A DNA stretch of 21,227 nt from GCA-2786165 sp964625775 (GTDB lineage: Bacteria; Pseudomonadota; Gammaproteobacteria; Legionellales; Legionellaceae): assembly GCA_964625775.1 (NCBI GenBank), contig CAZVEH010000038.1, positions 1 through 21,227 on the forward strand, given 5' to 3'. This document shows, piece after piece, positions 15,034 through 21,227 of the stretch (the stretch's first letter is position 1; the number at the start of each line of letters is the position of its first letter). The notes under the pieces were generated by a model. The model was given only the letters and a program-made list of their open reading frames with translations, ran no database searches and was not told the origin of the DNA. Position numbers and translations under genes: made by a program.

Positions 15034-15717
15034 TTAGAATTTGTACACTAGTGAAAGATCACCTTCCAGAGTATTAAAATCGTTTGTATATACCTGTTGG
15101 GGAGAGCCTGATGTGGGTAATCCAGTACCTGTACTGGATTGAGACCCGAAGTTGGTGTATATCATATCGACACGAACTTCAAACCCTTGGATGATCTGAG
15201 TGGTCCAGCCTAAGCCGCCCTGCAAGCCATTTTTATAAAATGATGAATTAATATATCCGTAATTACCACTGTCTTTTACCTGAAAATGAGCATTTGTATA
15301 GCCTAAAATAATGTGTGCTTGTATCCCTGGTGAACATTGATAACCAGGTAATAGGCGTGCACCTGCTTGATAATGTGAATTTGCACTATAAGATGTGCCC
15401 TGTGCATCATGGTTAATAGCAATATTGAGACCTGTTGCATTACCAAACCCTTCTAATGCAATATTAAAAAGGTCATTCACATGATAGTCATAGCCAACGA
15501 AGCCGCCGCCCAAAATACCTAAGCTACCTAACTGATGCGATTCGGGATTAATAATATGCTGTTCTTTGTCCACCAAATTGCTCATACCCAGCGTGGCACC
15601 TGCATAAAGGCCATCATAAGAAGCAGGTAAGTCCGAAGCTCCCATGACGCCAGCAATACCGGGCAGTGCATGGCAGATGAGAGTGAGCAGCAGTAGTTTT
15701 TTACAATGTGACATCAT
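15034..15717 (-). CDS. Outer-membrane beta-barrel protein, paralogue A
   Basis: A 227-residue precursor with a Sec signal (KKLLLLTLICHALPGIA) leading into AGVMGASDLP. The mature chain shows alternating strands (GLYAGATLGMSNL, LGILGGGFVGYDY, FNIALEGFG, IILGYTNAHF) and ends LEGDLSLVYKF, a terminal aromatic as expected for barrel insertion. It is clearly paralogous to the gene upstream: both have 227 residues and share GLNIA, LLPG/VLPG, LGY[TS]NA, DSG[ND]YGYI and LEGDL. It resembles the eight-stranded OmpA/opacity-type barrels common in Legionellales, but the role is unknown. AAGGA (15724-15728) precedes the ATG. It lies 32 bases after its paralogue and is probably cotranscribed. Confidence 0.85.
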   Translation of the reverse strand: MMSHCKKLLLLTLICHALPGIAGVMGASDLPASYDGLYAGATLGMSNLVDKEQHIINPESHQLGSLGILGGGFVGYDYHVNDLFNIALEGFGNATGLNIAINHDAQGTSYSANSHYQAGARLLPGYQCSPGIQAHIILGYTNAHFQVKDSGNYGYINSSFYKNGLQGGLGWTTQIIQGFEVRVDMIYTNFGSQSSTGTGLPTSGSPQQVYTNDFNTLEGDLSLVYKF

Positions 15718-15749
15718 AACGTATCCTTTTCATCGAGATGGATAAAAAC

Positions 15750-16433
15750 CTAAATAAATTTATAGATCAAGGTGAGATCACCTTCCAGGGTGCTGAAATT
15801 ATTATTGTAGGTTTGATAGGTAAAGCCAGGGGTATTGCTGCCCCCGATCGATGAGATGCCGCTATACGTCGTATATAGGGCATCAATTCGAATTGAAATC
15901 TGGTTGGTGATCCTTGACTTCATACCTAAACCGCATTGAAAGCCGCTTTTATTGAGCTCTTGGTCAATATAGCCGTAGTCACCGGAATCACGAAGGGTGA
16001 ATTTTGCGTTGGAGTACCCTAGCAGGATATGCCCAATCGTATCTGGATAAAACTCAAAACCGGGTAGTACCCGTAAACCGGCATTGTATTGTGAGCTGGT
16101 TGTATAACTATTGCTGGGTGGCGTAAAGCTTCTGGTGGCAATATTTAAGCCATTCGCGTTCATAAATCCTTCAAATCCAATTTTGAAGCTATTGTAAACA
16201 CTCAAATCATATCCAGCCAGCCCGCCACCTACGACGCCTGTGGCACTGAGTTGATGAGATTGCAAAGGATTTTCTGTGGATTGCGCATTGATCAAATCAG
16301 ACACGCCGATGTTTGTACCCACATAAAACCCAGTATAATGATCAAGCTCAGCGTCGCCCATGATGCCCGCAAAGCTGGTATGGGTGAACCATAGCAATGT
16401 GATGAGGCTCAATTTTTTTGAAGAACATACCAT
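15750..16433 (-). CDS. Outer-membrane beta-barrel protein, paralogue B
   Basis: First gene of the tandem pair, also 227 residues. The signal peptide (KKLSLITLLWFTHTSF) leads into AGIMGDAELD. Strands such as GFYVGTNIGVSDL, GVVGGGLAGYDL, FKIGFEGFM and HILLGYSNAKF, and the ending LEGDLTLIYKFI, point to an eight-stranded barrel. It carries one extra Ile after the terminal Phe. The N-terminal part and the loops differ more from paralogue A than the strands do, as expected for surface-exposed loops. AGGAAAG lies just upstream of the ATG. No specific ligand can be inferred. Confidence 0.85.
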   Translation of the reverse strand: MVCSSKKLSLITLLWFTHTSFAGIMGDAELDHYTGFYVGTNIGVSDLINAQSTENPLQSHQLSATGVVGGGLAGYDLSVYNSFKIGFEGFMNANGLNIATRSFTPPSNSYTTSSQYNAGLRVLPGFEFYPDTIGHILLGYSNAKFTLRDSGDYGYIDQELNKSGFQCGLGMKSRITNQISIRIDALYTTYSGISSIGGSNTPGFTYQTYNNNFSTLEGDLTLIYKFI

Positions 16434-16570
16434 GATCTTTCCTTAATCATATGTTGTAACTATTTAGCGTTTCAACCTGGATAGCAATCTGACGTTTCAC
16501 CAAACGACTATTAATCTGTGATGCGGTTATCAGATATCATTCAGCCTATCCTACTAGACCTCGGACAGAT

Positions 16571-16598
16571 TTGAAAGTGGCTTGCGACATGCTATAGT
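16571..16598 (+). promoter_or_regulatory. Promoter of the nadD-like gene
   Basis: TTGAAA (16571-16576) and TATAGT (16593-16598) are 16 bases apart, and TGC ahead of the -10 makes it an extended -10. The predicted start near 16605 leaves about 20 bases to the ATG at 16625, which supports the long form of the protein. Confidence 0.7.
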
Positions 16599-16624
16599 GA
16601 ATTCATTTTTAGCGTACTGAATCA

Positions 16625-17701
16625 ATGAACACTCTGAATGCCATTTTGATCGGACTGCAACAGCAAGTACGTCTACAAAAGTGTGTGGATGAAACGGGGT
16701 TAAAGCATCTATTGCGTTTGCAAAAAACTGCTCAAGGGCGAGATGAAACCTCTGATTTTTGCAGCGAAACAGACCTTCATTTGTTGATAGATCTTGTGGT
16801 GCGATACCCTTTTTTGATTTCTGTCTCGGGACGTACGCTTCAGCAAGTGCCCTCGCTACTGTGCTGTCTTGATTTGGCGGTAAGTGATATAAGAATAGAA
16901 TCCTATGTGATCGAAAAAGCGATACACGTCATGCGTGACTGCATGCGAATTCCCGCAAAAAAAGTTGCGATTTTTGGGGCGAGTTTTAATCCTACCACAC
17001 AGGGCCATATTGATTTGATTCAGCTGCTTTTACAGGGACATCCTGATGCCTATGATCTTGTTCGTTTGATGCCGGCTGGACAATCTCCGCTGAAGCCTGC
17101 ACATCAATACGCCGCTAGCACCCATCGATTACACATGTTACGCATGATGCTGGATGCTCATGTTGAACCCAATGATCGATGTAGATTATGTGTTGAACAC
17201 TTAGAAGTTGATCGCTCTGCGCCGTCGCGCATGGTTGTCACCCTTAGTGCTTTGGTTTTATTGCATCATGGTCATGAGCGCTATACTTTGGCGTGTGGCT
17301 ACGATCATGTGATCCAGTTATCACAGTGGTATCGTTGGCAAGACTTGAAGCACTTATGTGAGCTGGTATTTTATCCTCGACAAGGGGTGAGCCTGGTTAC
17401 TGAGCAGCATGCGTGGTGTTTGAGCGCTCTATCTCAAGCAGGTATTGGGTTAAAAATCATTTTTTCAGACGCTGCACAAAGAGTGGCATTTTATGAGTTT
17501 TGTCGCACGCATTTGGACACGTTGCAGATGACTTGGATAGCAAAAATCACGCTGGTTGATGATCCCAAGGTACGTATTACATCCGGTTCTGCCACAGCAA
17601 TCCGCGCTTATTATCAGCAAGCACAAACCCATGAAGCAATTCCAGTAGGTCTGACACCCGAAGTGCATCGGTATATTTTAAAGCACCGTTGTTATCAATA
17701 A
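16625..17701 (+). CDS. nadD: NadD-like nicotinate-nucleotide adenylyltransferase with N-terminal extension
   Basis: Predicted to adenylate nicotinate mononucleotide for NAD synthesis. The nucleotidyltransferase domain starts near residue 113 and runs to the end. GASFNPTTQGH (118-128) carries the (H/T)xGH motif in its T form. RLMPAGQSPLKP is the substrate-loop equivalent. GYDHVIQLSQWYRWQDL (from 225) matches the GxDxLxxxxxW block, and ITSGSATAIR (318-327) stands for the ISSTxIR motif. Total length is 358 residues, against roughly 200-220 for ordinary NadD. The first about 105 residues are mainly helical and unrecognised. Internal ATG codons at 16931 and 16943 lack ribosome-binding sites, and the promoter sits ahead of 16625. 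Motif drift leaves some doubt about substrate preference. Confidence 0.8.
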   Translation: MNTLNAILIGLQQQVRLQKCVDETGLKHLLRLQKTAQGRDETSDFCSETDLHLLIDLVVRYPFLISVSGRTLQQVPSLLCCLDLAVSDIRIESYVIEKAIHVMRDCMRIPAKKVAIFGASFNPTTQGHIDLIQLLLQGHPDAYDLVRLMPAGQSPLKPAHQYAASTHRLHMLRMMLDAHVEPNDRCRLCVEHLEVDRSAPSRMVVTLSALVLLHHGHERYTLACGYDHVIQLSQWYRWQDLKHLCELVFYPRQGVSLVTEQHAWCLSALSQAGIGLKIIFSDAAQRVAFYEFCRTHLDTLQMTWIAKITLVDDPKVRITSGSATAIRAYYQQAQTHEAIPVGLTPEVHRYILKHRCYQ

Positions 17702-17746
17702 GCATTACAGATTGAATGCGGCTCATGATCAGACAGTTTGTGACCT

Positions 17747-18946
17747 CTATTTATAAAGAAACTCAGCACACATCACGGCGATAAAAAATAATAAAACCAC
17801 GCTGGGTAACACCATCCCGCCAGGCACGCGATAGCCTTTGAGTTGCAAGCTATAACGTCCTTTAAAGATCATCAAGGCGGGTAGGACGCCCATTAAAAAT
17901 GCGACCAAAACACCTGCCCAACTCAAAATTTGATTAAATCCTGTGGGGATGATCAACAAAAAAATCATTGGAGGTATATACGTCAAAATAAGCAATAATC
18001 CGCCTGTCATCCCTGTGGTTTGTATTTGTAAGCCATCGGCAAGCGCATGATACAACGCCATGGAAACACCTAAAAAAGAGGTGATCACGGCAAATAACGC
18101 GAACAATGTGATGACATACGTCAAATGGGGGTTTTGCGTGATATGAATCAAGGCATTGGCCACTTCTGTACCATTATCTAGCCCCCCTGCGATCTCTTGT
18201 AAGCCATGAGGGCCTTGAAGAGGAATATTGCCCAGTGTGGCTATTTCCCACAGGATATAGATCACCAAAGTGATGACGCTGCCTATTACAATGGTCTTTT
18301 GCAACAGTTTAGCCTGTCCCTCAAAGTACACGCTTAAAGAGGGCACAATGATGCTATATCCAAAGGCGGTGATTAACAGCGGAACAGCTTTTGGTAAGTG
18401 CCATAGATTTTGAGCTGGCTGGAGCAATAGGTGACTTTGCGTGGAGGGTAGGGTGATGGTCAAAATTAAAATATAAGTAAGTGCCAGACCAAATAACATG
18501 ACGCGATTGACGTGGTCTACCATACGGATTCCAAAAAAAACAAACAAGCCAATCAAAGCAATGAATATCAGCATACCTGTGATCTGCCCAAGATCAATAT
18601 GTGACAGATAAGCGAGAGATTGAATGATCCAACTGGATCCAGCCAATAGATAAGTACACATCAAGGAATACAGCAATGCCAGATAGACCAGCCAAATAAA
18701 CGCTTTGGCTTTAGCACCGAAAAAGAAATGGGTCATGCTTAATAAGTTTGAAGAGGGTGACTTTTGCCATAAATGCACTTCCATATAAAATAGAGCAGCT
18801 AAGGTTGAAAAACTCCAGCAGAGTAAAAAAAGCACAAGACTCCAGCCAAAACCCGCTGCACCTGTATCACTGGGTATTCCTAAAATGCCGGTTCCAACTG
18901 AGGTCCCACAAATCAATAATACGCCGCCTAGTACTTTCGAATTCAT
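17747..18946 (-). CDS. Aromatic amino-acid permease (HAAAP/TyrP-Mtr family)
   Basis: A 399-residue inner-membrane transporter with about 11 predicted membrane segments. The N-terminus KVLGGVLLICGTSVGTGILGIPSDTGAAGF is the family's glycine-rich first helix, and FSTLAALFYMEVHLW follows. Later segments include FGYSIIVPSLSVYFEGQ and ALFAVITSFLGVSMALYHALADG, both typical of tryptophan/tyrosine permeases. Substrate (Trp, Tyr or related) cannot be fixed. The gene is 49 bases downstream of pabAB on the same strand and converges with nadD. A GCGAG-like site lies ahead of the ATG at 18946. Confidence 0.9.
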   Translation of the reverse strand: MNSKVLGGVLLICGTSVGTGILGIPSDTGAAGFGWSLVLFLLCWSFSTLAALFYMEVHLWQKSPSSNLLSMTHFFFGAKAKAFIWLVYLALLYSLMCTYLLAGSSWIIQSLAYLSHIDLGQITGMLIFIALIGLFVFFGIRMVDHVNRVMLFGLALTYILILTITLPSTQSHLLLQPAQNLWHLPKAVPLLITAFGYSIIVPSLSVYFEGQAKLLQKTIVIGSVITLVIYILWEIATLGNIPLQGPHGLQEIAGGLDNGTEVANALIHITQNPHLTYVITLFALFAVITSFLGVSMALYHALADGLQIQTTGMTGGLLLILTYIPPMIFLLIIPTGFNQILSWAGVLVAFLMGVLPALMIFKGRYSLQLKGYRVPGGMVLPSVVLLFFIAVMCAEFLYK

Positions 18947-18995
18947 GATGCTCGCTTGGTGATAGGTTCATTTATGTTGGGTATTTATATCATAC

Positions 18996-21101
18996 TCACA
19001 CATTTTGCGCACCCAACTTTGTCGCGTTGGCTTTATCAAACGTGGTTACGAGTGCTTGATGTAAAGATTTTGTTTTCATAATGATTTCTTGAAATTCTTC
19101 TTCCGGATCAGACAGTGCAATGATAGCCCCACCCGCTCCAATGCTGATCTGGTGCGGGGTGATTTCCGCAGTACGTATCACGATATTCAAATCGGCTGTG
19201 CCATTCACACTCAAGTAGCCAATTGATCCCGAGTAAATACCGCGTGCTGCGGTTTCCAACTGATTGATGATATTCATGGTGCGAAGTTTAGGCGCACCTG
19301 TCATTGAGCCTCCGGGGAAGGTATGTCGCAGGCATTCAATAGCGTCGATGCCTGGCTTTAATTGTCCTTCTATGGTGCTAACCAATTGATGGACTGTGGC
19401 GTAGGATTCAATTTGCATAAATTGCGGTACAGAAATACTGCCTATTTGGCATATTTTCCCCAAATCATTGCGTAACAAATCAACGATCATCAAATGTTCT
19501 GAGCGGAATTTTTCATCTTCCTGCAGCGAACGAGCCAAGCGGGCATCGTCTTTTGGGGTGGGTCCACGTGCTGTGGTGCCTTTGATGGGCTTGGTTTGAA
19601 TGCGTCGTTGCGCATCAATACGCAAAAAACGTTCCATAGATGAGCAGGCAATGCTCAATTGAGCAAATTTCAAATAAGCAGCATGTGGTGCTGGATGACA
19701 CTGGCGTAAATTACAATAGTAAGCCAAAGGATCGATATTGCAGTCATAGCGTAATTTGTTGGTCAAACATATTTCATAGCTTTCACCTGCAGCAATCAAA
19801 TCGAGACATTTTTGAATGTGCTGTAGATAGATTTCCTTGGGTTGCAACCACGCGCTGCCGAGCGCGCAGGGCATCGAGTTAAGGGCTAATAATACTTCAT
19901 CAGGTAGTGCGGATAAATGCTGTTCTGTGTCTTGAAACCACAGCGTACTGGGACTTGCGTCACCCTGATGGGATACCGCTACTAAATAGCAACATTGTTC
20001 TAAGTGATCAAATACAACGACGCGATCTAAAAATAATACTTGGGCATCAGGGTGAGGTGAGGCTTTGACCTGCGTGACAGGGGATGTTTCTTGATTCATT
20101 TCATAACCAAAATAGCCAATAAACCCACCCAGAAAATCAAATGGAACATCAACGGTTTTGGTCAAAGTAATACTCTGTAGTTCCTGTTGAATATGCTCAA
20201 AAATACTGCGTTTGTAGGTGATGTGCTCCTGTGCACTCTGTTGCGTGGTGGTTTGCGTCGTGGCGTCATATGTTAAATGATAACTCAAGGGGCCTTGCGG
20301 TGCGCCCATGTATGAAAAGCGTGAAAATCCCGGGATGATTTGACTGCTGTCTAGCCAAACTGCTTGTTCAGCCTTGGCGAATAGGTGTTGAAAAACAAGG
20401 GTTGGTTCCGGGTAAAACTCTAATTTCTTAACGTTTACCTGATAAGCCTTGGGTATGGGAAGTGGCCTGGCAAACTTGGTAGGTATTGACTGTCGGGAGG
20501 GGGGGAGGTGATGGCGTTGTTGATATTGCTTTGTCAGATGCTGAAAATTCAACAGCAACTGCTCTCCATATTCACTGGCAATTGATTCAGGATGGTACTG
20601 AACGCCCCAAATCGGGCGATGTCTATGGCGTAATCCCATGATCATCTGATCTTCAGTCCAGGCTGTTATCTCAAGTTCTTTTGGTGGTTGGCCAGCACAA
20701 ATCAGAGAATGATAGCGTGTGACAATGAAGGGCGATGGAATCAGATGATAGAGTGGGTCTTTTTGATGAAAAATAGGACTCAGACGACCATGCATGGCAA
20801 CGGGGGCGCGCATAACACGTCCGCCAAACGCAGAAAATATACCTTGATGACCCAGGCACACACCTAAAATAGGCTTGTTACTTGTGTGAATGATCTGTTT
20901 GCATATGCCAAAATCTTCTGGGACATCTGGATGACCTGGTCCTGGAGAAAGTACAATATTGTCATAATCATGCGGATGAAGGTGTTGAAACTCTTTAGAA
21001 TTGTTTCGAATCACCAGAGGTTCAGTGCCTTGAACTTTGGCGATCAATTGAAAGAGGTTATAGGTAAAAGAGTCGTAGTTATCGATGATCAACGTTTTCA
21101 T
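18996..21101 (-). CDS. pabAB: Fused aminodeoxychorismate synthase PabA-PabB
   Basis: A 701-residue fusion making 4-amino-4-deoxychorismate from chorismate and glutamine for folate synthesis. Residues 1 to about 195 are the class I glutamine amidotransferase: IDNYDSFTYNL, SPGPGHP, nucleophile Cys82 in GVCLGHQ, and His170 and Glu172 in YHPES. A linker follows, then the chorismate-binding part (roughly 230-690) with KPIKGTTARGP, HLMIVDLLRNDLG, HTFPGGSMTGAPK and GIYSGSIGY. The lysine in PIKGT (Lys507) marks PabB, where anthranilate synthases have alanine. The start at ATG 21101 begins the conserved MKTLIIDNYD. An upstream in-frame extension of 28 residues is unlike the family. No ribosome-binding site is evident. 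PabC is not adjacent. Confidence 0.92.
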   Translation of the reverse strand: MKTLIIDNYDSFTYNLFQLIAKVQGTEPLVIRNNSKEFQHLHPHDYDNIVLSPGPGHPDVPEDFGICKQIIHTSNKPILGVCLGHQGIFSAFGGRVMRAPVAMHGRLSPIFHQKDPLYHLIPSPFIVTRYHSLICAGQPPKELEITAWTEDQMIMGLRHRHRPIWGVQYHPESIASEYGEQLLLNFQHLTKQYQQRHHLPPSRQSIPTKFARPLPIPKAYQVNVKKLEFYPEPTLVFQHLFAKAEQAVWLDSSQIIPGFSRFSYMGAPQGPLSYHLTYDATTQTTTQQSAQEHITYKRSIFEHIQQELQSITLTKTVDVPFDFLGGFIGYFGYEMNQETSPVTQVKASPHPDAQVLFLDRVVVFDHLEQCCYLVAVSHQGDASPSTLWFQDTEQHLSALPDEVLLALNSMPCALGSAWLQPKEIYLQHIQKCLDLIAAGESYEICLTNKLRYDCNIDPLAYYCNLRQCHPAPHAAYLKFAQLSIACSSMERFLRIDAQRRIQTKPIKGTTARGPTPKDDARLARSLQEDEKFRSEHLMIVDLLRNDLGKICQIGSISVPQFMQIESYATVHQLVSTIEGQLKPGIDAIECLRHTFPGGSMTGAPKLRTMNIINQLETAARGIYSGSIGYLSVNGTADLNIVIRTAEITPHQISIGAGGAIIALSDPEEEFQEIIMKTKSLHQALVTTFDKANATKLGAQNV

Positions 21102-21173
21102 AGAGAAGGCTCGAGTGACTTGCCAGTGAAAGTTTAGCATGATGGGGATGTGGCAGCAAACCTCAGGGCAAGA

Positions 21174-21223
21174 GTAACTCCCCACGTCATCCCGAGCGCA
21201 GCGAGGGATCTCCTGTCGTGTGG
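21174..21223. repeat. Right copy of 50-bp terminal inverted repeat
   Basis: Reverse complement of 6-55 with one mismatch. The 21-base core is at 21189-21209, with loop TGC in place of TAC when read on the minus strand. It lies 72 bases upstream of the pabAB start. Confidence 0.9.
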
Positions 21224-21227
21224 TACT

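Noticed and set aside
16444..16472. A good-looking promoter on the minus strand (TTGAAA, 18 bases, TATGAT) ahead of the beta-barrel pair
   Set aside because: The -10 ends only 12 bases before the ATG, so the message would start about 5 bases upstream and omit the AGGAAAG ribosome-binding site. The real promoter is probably further upstream and was not identified.
17702..17746. Terminator between the convergent nadD and permease genes
   Set aside because: Only GCATT/AATGC with an eight-base loop could be found, which is too weak to call.
6..21223. Composite transposon bounded by the terminal inverted repeats
   Set aside because: There is no transposase, the repeats are short members of a dispersed hairpin family, and the interior consists of conserved housekeeping genes in ancestral order.

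Overview
The window looks like the chromosome of a gammaproteobacterium with moderate to low GC, most plausibly a Legionellales/Coxiellaceae-type organism. That placement is an inference. It rests on the conserved order rhodanese-grxC-secB-gpsA, on two small outer-membrane beta-barrel proteins whose mature ends carry an A-G-x-M-G motif like that of Legionella surface proteins, on a polyhydroxyalkanoate cluster, and on short dispersed hairpin repeats with the ATCCyTCGCTACGCTCrGGAT core. Nearly all genes are core metabolism. I see no phage, insertion sequence, CRISPR, tRNA or rRNA gene, and no gene-free stretch longer than 300 bases.

Layout. 1-55: terminal repeat. 72-2135: a promoter, then an unrecognised coiled-coil protein followed 21 bases later by glutamate racemase murI. 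2137-2167: a stem-extended member of the repeat family between convergent genes. 4320-2199 (minus): a tight operon of a membrane rhodanese (YibN-like), grxC, secB and gpsA, with a separate soluble rhodanese gene upstream (4720-4376). 4942-7172 (plus): gshA and gshB, the two glutathione biosynthesis genes, overlapping by ATGA. 9746-7153 (minus): argS then mutM, with mutM and gshB overlapping tail to tail by 20 bases. 9839-10675: a secreted, probably beta-barrel protein. 10811-13622: small phasin, class I PHA synthase phaC and regulator phaR, with rdgB 3 bases behind phaR. 14292-14813: a periplasmic protein with two DUF333-like cysteine-pair units. 14814-15012: a MITE-like palindromic element and a degenerate half copy. 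16433-15034 (minus): two paralogous outer-membrane barrels in tandem. 16625-17701: a NadD-like adenylyltransferase with about 105 extra N-terminal residues. 18946-17747 (minus): an aromatic amino-acid permease. 21101-18996 (minus): a fused PabA-PabB aminodeoxychorismate synthase. 21174-21223: the first terminal repeat again, inverted.

How the genes work together. Redox and thiol functions (grxC, two rhodaneses, gshA-gshB) lie close to one another. Carbon storage is represented by phasin, PhaC and PhaR, but the monomer-supplying phaA and phaB are not in the window. NadD and PabAB feed NAD and folate synthesis. RdgB and MutM sanitise nucleotides and DNA. The least explained items are the coiled-coil protein at 129-1301, the N-terminal extension on NadD, and two families of structured repeats. 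One repeat member shows a compensatory stem insertion. Another repeat appears to use or supply the stop codon of the upstream gene. I found no clear new multi-gene system.
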